DNA of 7,104 nt from DATHGT01 sp035317605 (GTDB lineage Bacteria; Methylomirabilota; Methylomirabilia; Rokubacteriales; CSP1-6): the NCBI GenBank assembly GCA_035317605.1, contig DATHGT010000176.1:1-7104 (forward strand), read 5' to 3'. Of the stretch, positions 1-6,099 are shown piece by piece (the first letter of the stretch is position 1; each line of letters starts with the position of its first letter). The translations under genes were made by a program, and so were the position numbers. Under the pieces are notes generated by a model. That model was not told the origin of the DNA and searched no databases. It saw nothing but the letters and a program-made list of their open reading frames with translations.

Positions 1-608
1 TGAAAGATCGGCCCTAGCCAGGCGACGCGGCCCGTGGCTTTCACCGGCAGCCACCGCCGTTCCGCGCGGCGCATTTCCCGGTTGATCGCGTCGAGCTGGG
101 GATCGAGGTAGTCCTCGACGAGGACGACCGTGATGTCCGCGCCGCCGGTGGCCACCGACACGGAGAAACCCGCGTCTCTGAGCACGGCGACGAGGTGATC
201 CGCGGCGACGCCGTCGGCCCCCGGCGCCTGTCCCAGCGCGCGCACGGTCACGCGAGTCCCTCGCAGGCGCTGCTCGGCGCGGGCCGGATCGACGCCCAGC
301 TCGGTCCAGAACGCGGCGCGCGACACCGGCACGCCGGGCGCGACGGGCGCGGCGTACTGCTTGTCGAGCAGCGTCGCCAGCGCCAGCTCGACGCGATTGA
401 GCGGCGCGTTGGTGGTGGCACGCAGCGCCGCCACCACGTCGTCGCGGGTGCGCGAGCCGTCGAGGTAGGGCGCGATCAGCACGTAGAGCTTGCCGGTCAA
501 CAGCACGCTGCGGTCCTCGGAGAGCAGGAGCAGACGCCGCTCGTCGAGCGTCCGCACCTCGAAGTGCGGAGCGAAGGCAATCTTCGGAGACTCGCTCGCG
601 TCGGACAT
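1..608 (-). CDS. TOMM-type RiPP cyclodehydratase / leader-peptide-binding protein (RRE plus E1-like region), C-terminus beyond window
   Basis: Read on the minus strand from ATG 608-606, 202 codons run open to the window edge. Residues about 12-88 resemble a PqqD-like winged-helix RiPP recognition element: a strand-rich start (HFEVRTLDERRLLLLSED), then YLDGSRTRDDVVAAL and a helix NRVELALATLLDKQYAAP. Residues about 118-202 look like the start of the E1/ThiF-like part of TOMM cyclodehydratases: VTVRALG, then ITVVLVEDYLD, then RRWLPVKATGRVAWLGPIF. The last segment resembles the family's conserved 'PV...G...W.GP.F' stretch before the Cys-rich part. Family members bind the leader of a ribosomal precursor peptide and present it to a YcaO protein that makes azoline rings; many are fused to YcaO. 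Whether a YcaO domain follows cannot be seen. The start is supported by a strong Shine-Dalgarno (613-620). No precursor peptide is visible. Alternative: another RRE-E1 RiPP enzyme. Confidence 0.75.
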   Translation of the reverse strand, partial: MSDASESPKIAFAPHFEVRTLDERRLLLLSEDRSVLLTGKLYVLIAPYLDGSRTRDDVVAALRATTNAPLNRVELALATLLDKQYAAPVAPGVPVSRAAFWTELGVDPARAEQRLRGTRVTVRALGQAPGADGVAADHLVAVLRDAGFSVSVATGGADITVVLVEDYLDPQLDAINREMRRAERRWLPVKATGRVAWLGPIF

Positions 609-612
609 CCCA

Positions 613-620
613 CCTCTCCC
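613..620 (-). promoter_or_regulatory. Ribosome binding site of the TOMM-type gene
   Basis: On the minus strand the bases read GGGAGAGG, followed by TGGG and then the ATG at 608-606. This fixes the start of the RiPP gene and shows that the minus strand, not the long plus-strand reading frame across 195-635, is the coding one here. Confidence 0.7.
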
Positions 621-635
621 GCCGCGCAGGCTATC

Positions 636-2330
636 ATGACGGCCATGAAACGCATCCCGGTCTGCCTGATGCTGTTCCTCCTCGCCGCCTCGCTGGTCTC
701 GCCCGCCCGCGCCCAGACGCTGCGCGATCTGGTCGCCGACGGCAACGGCGGCAGCACCGATCAGGTGCTCACCTACGGCATGGGCTATCACCAGCATCGC
801 TACAGCCCGCTCACGCAGATCGACAAGCGGACGGTCAAGCGCCTGGTGCCGGTCTGGAACGTGTCGCTGGGAAGCAACTACGGCGAGCAAGGGCAGCCCC
901 TCGTCTACGACGGCGTCATGTACGTGACCAACGCCGAGTACACGGTGGCCATCGACCTCGACACCGGCCGGCAGCGCTGGCGCACCCCGGTCGACTGGGA
1001 CCCGGCCACGCCGCGCGTGGTGTGCTGCGGCGTCTCCAACAAGGGCCCCGCCCTCTACAACGGCAAGGTATTCCGCGGCACCCTCGACGCGCACGTGGTC
1101 GCCTACGATCAGAAGAGCGGCAAGCAGGTGTGGAAGGAAAAGGTCCAGGAGTGGAAGAACGGCTACTCCATGACCGGCGCGCCGCAGGTCGCCAACGGCG
1201 TGCTGATCACCGGCATCTCCGGGGCCGAGTTCGGCACCCGCGGCTTCCTGGACGGCTGGGACCCCGACACCGGCAAGCACCTCTGGCGCACGTTCACGAT
1301 TCCCGGGCCGGGCGAGAAGGGCCACGACACGTGGCCGCCGGGAGACGCCTACCTGCGCGGCGGCGGCTCGACGTGGATCACCGGCTCGTACGATCCCGAT
1401 CTCGACCTCGCGTACTGGGGCACCGGCAACGGCGGTCCGTGGAATCCCACGCTGCGCCCGGGTGACAATCTCTACACGGCCTCGGTGCTGGCGATCCGCC
1501 CCAAGACGGGCGAGATCGTCTGGCACTTCCAGTTCTTCCCCAACGAAGCGTACGACCTCGACGCCAACTGGGAGATGATCCTGGCCGCCCTCGACGTCGA
1601 GGGCGCCAAGCGCAAGGTCGCGATGCAGCTCACGCGCGGCGGCTTTCTCTACGTGCTGGACCGCGCCACCGGCAAGCTGCTCTCGGCCAAGCCGTTCGAG
1701 AAGGTGAACTGGGCGACCCACGTCGACATGGCCACGGGCCGGCCCGTCGAGTCCGAGGTGACCAAGCGCTATCGTGCCGGCGAGCAGATCGAGCTGTGGC
1801 CGAGCCAGTGGGGCGCCAAGAACTGGCCGCACGCCGCGTTCAATCCCCACACGGGGCTCCTGTACGCGAACACCATGCACGTCTCCCGGCTCGTGCGGCA
1901 TCGGCCCGCGGAGTACACGGTGGGCCAGCGCTACCAGGGCTTCGAGAACTTGCCGGCGCCGCGGGCGCCGGGTCTGCCCATCGGCCACGTCGACGCCATC
2001 GATCCCATGTCGGCGACTCAGAAGTGGCGCCTGCCGATCTTCGACATCCCGCACTACTCGGCGATGCTGGCCACCGCGGGCGGCCTGCTCTTCACCGGCA
2101 AGCAGACCGGCGAGTTCATCGCCATCGACATCGACGCCGGCTCGGTGCTGTGGCAGTTCCAGACGGGCTCGGGCATCAACGCCCAGCCCATCACCTACAC
2201 CCACAAGGGACGACAGTACGTCACCGTGCAGTCGGGCCTGGGCGGGGTGAACGTGGCCCGCATGGGCGAAGCGTTGAAGAACGTGCCGCGAGGCGGCTCA
2301 GTGTGGACGTTCGCGCTGCTGCCTGACTGA
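636..2330 (+). CDS. Secreted PQQ-dependent methanol/ethanol-family dehydrogenase with a lanthanide-type Asp-x-Asp motif
   Basis: 564 aa quinoprotein that would oxidise an alcohol in the periplasm and pass electrons to a c-type cytochrome. Residues 1-26 are a signal peptide (basic start, hydrophobic core LMLFLLAASL, cleavage after ARA). The rest shows WD-like propeller repeats (GRQRWRT, GKQVWKE, GKHLWRT, GEIVWHF, GSVLWQF). Visible active-site features by family analogy: vicinal Cys130-Cys131 (ring disulfide), Glu198 in SGAEFGTRG and Asn265 in GTGNGGPWN (metal ligands), Trp247 (PQQ stacking), Asp307 as catalytic base, Asp309 two residues later in YDLD, and Arg334. Asp at the +2 position is the feature of XoxF/ExaF/PedH-type lanthanide enzymes; calcium MxaF has Ala. 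The frame is open back to 195, but that extension is antisense to the RiPP gene. ATG 636 is chosen; ATG 645 is equally possible. A cytochrome gene follows after 6 bases. Substrate cannot be told, and no PQQ synthesis genes are in view. Confidence 0.93.
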   Translation: MTAMKRIPVCLMLFLLAASLVSPARAQTLRDLVADGNGGSTDQVLTYGMGYHQHRYSPLTQIDKRTVKRLVPVWNVSLGSNYGEQGQPLVYDGVMYVTNAEYTVAIDLDTGRQRWRTPVDWDPATPRVVCCGVSNKGPALYNGKVFRGTLDAHVVAYDQKSGKQVWKEKVQEWKNGYSMTGAPQVANGVLITGISGAEFGTRGFLDGWDPDTGKHLWRTFTIPGPGEKGHDTWPPGDAYLRGGGSTWITGSYDPDLDLAYWGTGNGGPWNPTLRPGDNLYTASVLAIRPKTGEIVWHFQFFPNEAYDLDANWEMILAALDVEGAKRKVAMQLTRGGFLYVLDRATGKLLSAKPFEKVNWATHVDMATGRPVESEVTKRYRAGEQIELWPSQWGAKNWPHAAFNPHTGLLYANTMHVSRLVRHRPAEYTVGQRYQGFENLPAPRAPGLPIGHVDAIDPMSATQKWRLPIFDIPHYSAMLATAGGLLFTGKQTGEFIAIDIDAGSVLWQFQTGSGINAQPITYTHKGRQYVTVQSGLGGVNVARMGEALKNVPRGGSVWTFALLPD

Positions 2331-2336
2331 GGCCGC

Positions 2337-2702
2337 GTGCAGCTGTCGGCGATGACGACGGCCCGGCTCGCCGGCCTTGCGTGTGCGCTTGTCTGCGCCA
2401 CGGCACTCGCGGGTGTGCTTGCCCGCGCCCCGGCCGTCGCACGAGCCCAGGATGAGTCGTTCTCTCCAGCGCAAATCCAGAAGGGCGCCCGCATCTACGA
2501 GCGCACCTGCGCGCCCTGTCACGGCCCGCGCATGGCCGATCCGCAGGGTGCCGCGAACCTGCGCACGTTCCCGCGCGATCAGAAGTCGCGCTTCGTGGTC
2601 ATGGTCACGAAGGGCAAGAACAACATGCCGCCGTGGGGCGACATCCTCAAGCCCGACGACATCGACGCGCTCTGGGCGTACGTCGTCGCCGGGGAGCGCT
2701 GA
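2337..2702 (+). CDS. Small secreted monoheme c-type cytochrome, probable electron acceptor of the PQQ dehydrogenase
   Basis: 121 aa if read from GTG 2337. A basic N-terminus and hydrophobic stretch (LAGLACALVCATALAGVL) followed by ARA-Q at about residue 37 form a signal peptide. One heme-binding motif, CAPCH at residues 58-62, lies in the usual class I context (GARIYERTCAPCHGP). The likely axial methionine is Met97 in KNNMPPWGD, and the C-terminal helix DDIDALWAYVVAG is typical of cytochrome c. The gene starts 6 bases after the dehydrogenase stop, and GAGG spanning that stop (2329-2332) may serve as its ribosome binding site. ATG 2352 in the same frame is an alternative start that still leaves a full signal peptide. 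The pairing of a quinoprotein dehydrogenase with a downstream cytochrome c matches the known electron route PQQ to heme c to terminal oxidase; the specific partnership is inferred from adjacency. Confidence 0.9.
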   Translation: MQLSAMTTARLAGLACALVCATALAGVLARAPAVARAQDESFSPAQIQKGARIYERTCAPCHGPRMADPQGAANLRTFPRDQKSRFVVMVTKGKNNMPPWGDILKPDDIDALWAYVVAGER

Positions 2703-2711
2703 AGCGGCCGC

Positions 2712-2842
2712 CGGTTACGATTCACGAGGCCGATGGAAGACCGCTGCCCGCCGCCCGCCTCCGTCAGCGGTTCTGGCTGACCCCGTGGGAGCGTTGCGGA
2801 CGACCAACGAAACTCTTGAGCGTCTCGGTGAATCTCCAACCG
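2712..2842. repeat. Long imperfect inverted repeat with nested small hairpins in the convergent intergenic gap
   Basis: The 158-base gap between the convergent cytochrome and solute-binding-protein genes (2703-2860) has no convincing gene. Its outer arms are 2712-2728 (CGGTT-AC-GATTCAC-GAG) and 2824-2842 (CTC-G-GTGAATC-TCC-AACCG), which pair over 5, 7 and 3 bases with small internal mismatches. Inside are AGACCGCTG (2738-2746) opposite CAGCGGTTCT (2765-2774), a competing hairpin GTCAGC-N7-GCTGAC (2763-2781), and CGTTG-N8-CAACG (2792-2809). No T-run follows any stem, so a classical intrinsic terminator is not evident. It may be a structured bidirectional transcription end, a small RNA, or a decayed miniature element. 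No clear target-site duplication is seen. Confidence 0.45.
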
Positions 2843-2860
2843 CCCCGCCGAACACGACGG

Positions 2861-3862
2861 CTATTCGATCACGCGGTCGGCCCTGCCCAGCAGCGATGGA
2901 GGCACCGTGAGCCCGAGTGTCCTGGCTGCCTTGAGGTTGATGACGAGCTCGAACTTCGTCGGCTGCTCGAGGGGAAGATCGCCGGGCTTCGCTCCCTTGA
3001 GGATCTTGTCGACGAAGATGGCGCCACGCCCGGACGTGTCACGACGATTGACACCGTACGAGACGAGCCCGCCGGCCTCGACGAACCCATCGTTGTCGTA
3101 GATCGCGACCATCCGATGCTTCGCTGCGAGGTCGACGATCGTCCGACGATGCAGGAACGAGAAGGGCGTCGAGATGACGAGTAGCGCCTGATCGCGGCTC
3201 TTCGTCATGTCGAGGAACGCGGCGGTGAAGTCGTCCGGTCGGTGCACAGTGACCGTCCGAAACTTCAGGCCGAGGCCCCGAGCCGCGAGCGTCGCCTGTT
3301 CACCGGGCAGCGTGCTCGTCGAGCCTGACACGTCCTCCCGGAGGAACGCGAAACGCGAAAGATTGGGCACGAGGGCCTTGAGAAACTCGACCTTCTTGGG
3401 GATGAGTTCGTCCTGGCGAATCTGGACCCCAGTGAGGTTGCCTCCGGGTCGCGCGAGGCTCGCGACGACTCCGCTCGCCACGAGGTCGTAGCCGGCCGTC
3501 CCGACCACGATGGGAATGGTCTTCGTTTCGTTCTGGAGGATCCGCGCCAACCCCGCGCTCGACGCATACAGCACGTCGGGCCGGAGCCGAACCAGCTCAG
3601 CGGCGCCGGCCCGCAGCTGATTGCCCGATTCCCCGAAGCGTCTCTCCACGATGAGGTTCTGGCCTTCGATCCAGCCGTGCTCCTTCAACGCCAGCCAGAA
3701 CGTGTTGGTCGATCCGAGCCTCGACAGCTCCTCCTGATTCAAGGCGGGACCGAACGTCAAGACGCCGAGCCGCGCCGGCTGGCCAGTACGCTGGGCCTCC
3801 GCGACGAGCGGTGCGGCCAGCACGAAGACGGCGAGGGCGACGAGGAGCCGAACCGCCTTCAC
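2861..3862 (-). CDS. Periplasmic ABC transporter substrate-binding protein, ABC_sub_bind (TrpX-like) family
   Basis: 333 aa. Residues 1-23 are a signal peptide ending AEA before Gln24; there is no lipobox cysteine, so a free periplasmic protein is expected. The mature part has the family layout of two alpha/beta lobes: RLGVLTF (31-37), LVRLRPDVLYASS (90-102), ARPGGNLTG (137-145), LLVISTPFSFLHRR (227-240), FVDKILKGAKPGDLPLEQPT (283-302) and INLKAARTLGL (308-318). The length is typical. It starts at GTG 3862-3860, which overlaps the TGA of the upstream cyclase by 4 bases (GTGA), with GGGAG 8 bases ahead (3871-3875), so translation is probably coupled. No permease or ATPase gene is in the window, making it an orphan here. 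Members such as TrpX bind tryptophan/tyrosine, but most of this large family has unknown ligands. Sampled lines look less GC-rich than neighbouring genes. Confidence 0.88.
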   Translation of the reverse strand: MKAVRLLVALAVFVLAAPLVAEAQRTGQPARLGVLTFGPALNQEELSRLGSTNTFWLALKEHGWIEGQNLIVERRFGESGNQLRAGAAELVRLRPDVLYASSAGLARILQNETKTIPIVVGTAGYDLVASGVVASLARPGGNLTGVQIRQDELIPKKVEFLKALVPNLSRFAFLREDVSGSTSTLPGEQATLAARGLGLKFRTVTVHRPDDFTAAFLDMTKSRDQALLVISTPFSFLHRRTIVDLAAKHRMVAIYDNDGFVEAGGLVSYGVNRRDTSGRGAIFVDKILKGAKPGDLPLEQPTKFELVINLKAARTLGLTVPPSLLGRADRVIE

Positions 3863-4491
3863 CCCGCGAGCTCCCGCAGCACCGCGCGGCAGGGCGCGCC
3901 GTCCAGCCCGCGGAGGCGGAGGGGGAAGCAGATCAGCTCGTAGCGGCCGGGGGTGACCTCCGAGAGGTCGACGCCTTCGAGGAGGATCACGCCGTGGTCG
4001 AGGAAGGCGCGGTGCACCGGGACCTGCTCGTCGGCGTGGGCGACGGACAGATAGTCGAGGCCGACGAGCTGGACGCCGCGCGCCACCAGCGCGCGCGCCG
4101 CCTCCACGGAGAACGCGACGAAGCTCGGATCGTAGTCGCGCCGCTTCAGTAACTCCGAGTTGCGGGTCTTGAACAGGACGCGGGTGGCGCCGTCGAGCGG
4201 GATCGCGTTGACGTGGGCCTCGGTGATGTGACGGTCGGCGTCGTCGACCTGGTGGACCAGCGCGGGACCGATGAAGCGTTCGAGGGGCAGCGTGTCGATG
4301 CCGGCGCCGTCGGGCAGGAAGTGAAACGGCGCGTCCACGTGGGTGCCGGCGTGCACGCTCACGGTGAGGGCGGTCGCGTTGGCGTCGTCACCGCGACTCA
4401 TTCGCCGGCGCTCGTGAACTTCGAGCGGCGGCGCGACCACCCACCGCACGGTGTCGGTCGAGAGATTCAGCGAGATGTCGTAGACCTTCAC
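3859..4491 (-). CDS. Cyclase-family metal hydrolase, kynurenine formamidase-like
   Basis: 210 aa, cytosolic, matching the cyclase (Pfam cyclase/KynB) family of metal-dependent hydrolases. The hallmark HxGTHxDxPxHF is seen as H47-AGTH51-V-D53-APFH57-F, giving the His/His/Asp metal ligands and a catalytic histidine. The second half has GLDYLSVAHADEQVPVHR (144-161) and VILLEGVDL (168-176); His160 and Glu172 fall where the family has a further conserved His and an acidic residue. Kynurenine formamidase opens N-formylkynurenine in tryptophan breakdown, but relatives act on other amides, lactones or cyclic compounds, so the substrate is open. It starts at GTG 4491-4489 with a perfect GGAGG 6 bases ahead, 12 bases after the M50 protease stop, and overlaps the downstream solute-binding protein by 4 bases. 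Confidence 0.85.
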   Translation of the reverse strand: MKVYDISLNLSTDTVRWVVAPPLEVHERRRMSRGDDANATALTVSVHAGTHVDAPFHFLPDGAGIDTLPLERFIGPALVHQVDDADRHITEAHVNAIPLDGATRVLFKTRNSELLKRRDYDPSFVAFSVEAARALVARGVQLVGLDYLSVAHADEQVPVHRAFLDHGVILLEGVDLSEVTPGRYELICFPLRLRGLDGAPCRAVLRELAG

Positions 4492-4497
4492 GTCACA

Positions 4498-4502
4498 CCT
4501 CC
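4498..4502 (-). promoter_or_regulatory. Ribosome binding site of the cyclase gene
   Basis: GGAGG on the minus strand, 6 bases before the GTG at 4491-4489 and just after the stop of the M50 gene. It decides the GTG start, as no in-frame ATG lies nearby. Confidence 0.7.
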
Positions 4503-4503
4503 G

Positions 4504-5133
4504 TCACAGAAAGAGCCTGACCACCGCGACGTAGAAGTTGGCCATGGCCTGGAACGCCGGCCCCACGATGTACCGGGTCGCGCCCGACACCACGAGCACG
4601 AGCAGGATCATCGGCCCGAACTGCTCGAGCGAATGGAGCAAGGCGGCCGCTCCCGGCGGGAGAAAGTACGGCAGGAAGTGTCCGCCGTCGAGCGGTGGGA
4701 GCGGAATCAGGTTGAAGATACCCAGGGCCAGGTTGAACTCGAAGATCCACAGCAACGCTTGCGCGACCGGCGCGCCGACCAGGCCGCTCTGGCGCGCCAG
4801 CACGAAGACCACGAGCCCGACGAACGCCACCAGGAAGTTCGACACGGGGCCCGCGGCCGCCACCAGCGCCATGTCGCGCCGGGGGTGCCGCAGGTTGGCG
4901 GCGTTCACCGGCACGGGCTTGGCCCATCCGAAGCCGGCGACGACGAAGGCGAGGGCGCCGAAGAGGTCGAGGTGCGGGAACGGGTTCAGGGTGATCCGCC
5001 CCAGCGCGCGCGGTGTGGGATCGCCCAGCCGGTCGGCGACGAGAGCGTGGGCGACCTCGTGAATGGTGACCGCGATCAGCAACGCCGGGATCTTGAGCAC
5101 GAGGTCGGCCAGGAACGCGGCCGGATCGTTCAC
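4504..5133 (-). CDS. M50 family (site-2 protease-like) membrane zinc metalloprotease
   Basis: 209 aa polytopic membrane protein. The zinc motif HEVAH is at residues 25-29 (His25, Glu26, His29) within hydrophobic helix 1 (IPALLIAVTIHEVAHALVADRL), followed by DPTPRALGRITLNPFPHLD, a standard continuation of the short bacterial site-2 protease group. AAAGPVSNF (92-100) and NLIPLPPLDGGH (141-152) supply the third zinc ligand Asp149. Four to six membrane segments are visible and there is no PDZ domain. Such enzymes cut membrane-spanning substrates inside the bilayer; this compact PDZ-less type has few known substrates. The reading frame continues open upstream to about 5985, but that part is antisense-frame noise over the transporter gene. 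The chosen start, GTG 5133-5131, overlaps the transporter's TGA (GTGA) and gives the usual N-terminus close to the HExxH helix. No Shine-Dalgarno is evident, consistent with translational coupling. Confidence 0.88.
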   Translation of the reverse strand: MNDPAAFLADLVLKIPALLIAVTIHEVAHALVADRLGDPTPRALGRITLNPFPHLDLFGALAFVVAGFGWAKPVPVNAANLRHPRRDMALVAAAGPVSNFLVAFVGLVVFVLARQSGLVGAPVAQALLWIFEFNLALGIFNLIPLPPLDGGHFLPYFLPPGAAALLHSLEQFGPMILLVLVVSGATRYIVGPAFQAMANFYVAVVRLFL

Positions 5134-6059
5134 GCGGAGACCGTCCGGCGGGGCGTGACGAGGCGCACCACGGAAGGCGCCAGGACCGCCGCGAAAATGA
5201 TGGCGCCGCCCGCGAGCGACGCCGTCGCGGGCCTCTCGCTGAGCACGAGCCACACCCAGAGCGGTCCCAGCACGATCTCCAGCATGCCGATGAGCGAGCT
5301 CTCGGCCGCGGGAATCAACCGCGCGCCGGCCATGAAGAGCAGGAAGCCCGCGCCGAACTGCCCGATGCCGAACAACGCGAGGAGGCCCAGGTCGCGCGGC
5401 GTGACCGCGAGCGGATCGGCCAGCGGCAGCGCGACCAGAGCGGTGAGCGTGGTGGAGAGCGCCGCCGCCGGAGCCATCCGGATCTCCGGGTGCCGCCGCA
5501 CGAGCACGGTGGCGACGGCGAAGCTCGCCGACATGACGATCGCGAGCAGGTCGCCGACGACCGTCCCCCGACTGTACGAATCGGACACCATGATCACCGC
5601 CCCCGCCAGCGCGACGCCCATGGTCACCCACGTGCGCCGCGCCACGCGCTCGCCGAGGACCAGGAACCCCACCAGCGCGGTCACGTAGGGTCCCGTGGAC
5701 ATGAGGATCAACGTGTTGGCCACCGAGGTGTGCGCGAGCGAGAAGATGAAGCACGTGGAGGCCAGCGCCATGCACGCGGCCACCGCCAGGACCGGGCGTC
5801 CCCCGTCGCGCCACTGCGCGAAGATGCTGCGGCGCCCCACGCTCCACAACACCGCACTGAGAAACAACGACGCGAACAGGCTGCGCCACAGGCTGGTCGT
5901 CCAGGGGTTCGTGGTGACGAGCCGCGCGATGAGTCCGCCGCTGCTCCAGCACACCGCCGCACATCCCATGAGCAGGGCGCCGCACCGCGCGGCGAGCATC
6001 GCCCGCCGCGTCGCGAACGAATCAGAAGCCGTCATCGGCATGGCGCAACGCGCGCACAT
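5130..6059 (-). CDS. EamA/DMT-superfamily inner-membrane transporter
   Basis: 309 aa with about ten hydrophobic helices in two tandem EamA repeats, roughly residues 24-158 and 166-298. Each repeat ends in the family's G/S-E-R signature: LGERVARRTWVTMGVALAG (135-153) and LSERPATASLAGGAIIFAA (273-291). Early motifs such as AAVCWSSGGLIARL (34-47) and WRSLFASLFL (58-67) are also typical. Members export or import metabolites such as amino acids, or are exporters of unknown substrate. The start is uncertain: ATG 6059 is taken, but ATG 6041 and ATG 6035 (MTASDS) are in frame and none has a clear ribosome binding site. It lies 40 bases after the stop of the chlorite dismutase-like gene and overlaps the M50 gene by 4 bases. 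The substrate cannot be inferred from the sequence. Confidence 0.88.
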   Translation of the reverse strand: MCARCAMPMTASDSFATRRAMLAARCGALLMGCAAVCWSSGGLIARLVTTNPWTTSLWRSLFASLFLSAVLWSVGRRSIFAQWRDGGRPVLAVAACMALASTCFIFSLAHTSVANTLILMSTGPYVTALVGFLVLGERVARRTWVTMGVALAGAVIMVSDSYSRGTVVGDLLAIVMSASFAVATVLVRRHPEIRMAPAAALSTTLTALVALPLADPLAVTPRDLGLLALFGIGQFGAGFLLFMAGARLIPAAESSLIGMLEIVLGPLWVWLVLSERPATASLAGGAIIFAAVLAPSVVRLVTPRRTVSA

Positions 6060-6099
6060 GCTATCAGGTCGCGGCGGGACCGCGCGGGCTACCGCTCGC

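Noticed and set aside
12..88. PqqD cofactor-synthesis protein next to the PQQ enzyme
   Set aside because: Judged from the minus-strand protein ending at 608, the recognition element continues into an E1-like region ending in WLGPIF, which PqqD does not have; PqqD is only about 90 residues.
195..635. In-frame N-terminal extension of the PQQ dehydrogenase (147 extra residues)
   Set aside because: The stretch is Arg/Gly/His-rich with no domain, lies antisense to the RiPP gene, and precedes an obvious signal peptide that must be at the true N-terminus.
2763..2781. Intrinsic terminator for the cytochrome gene
   Set aside because: The 6-base stem GTCAGC/GCTGAC is followed by CCCC rather than a T-run, so it lacks the second half of an intrinsic terminator. 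The reverse direction also lacks one.
2712..2842. Integron attC recombination site
   Set aside because: attC ends read RYYYAAC on the left and GTTRRRY on the right. Here the order is reversed (GTT left, AAC right) and the core consensus does not fit.
4213..5688. Long plus-strand open frame of about 490 codons
   Set aside because: Its translation is low-complexity Arg/Glu/His/Asp-rich, and it lies opposite three recognisable minus-strand genes (cyclase, M50 protease, EamA). It is a by-product of high GC content.
5134..5985. N-terminal extension of the M50 protease frame
   Set aside because: The extension is an alternate frame over the EamA transporter on the same strand and is His/Arg/Gly-rich nonsense. 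The GTG at 5133 gives the normal family N-terminus.
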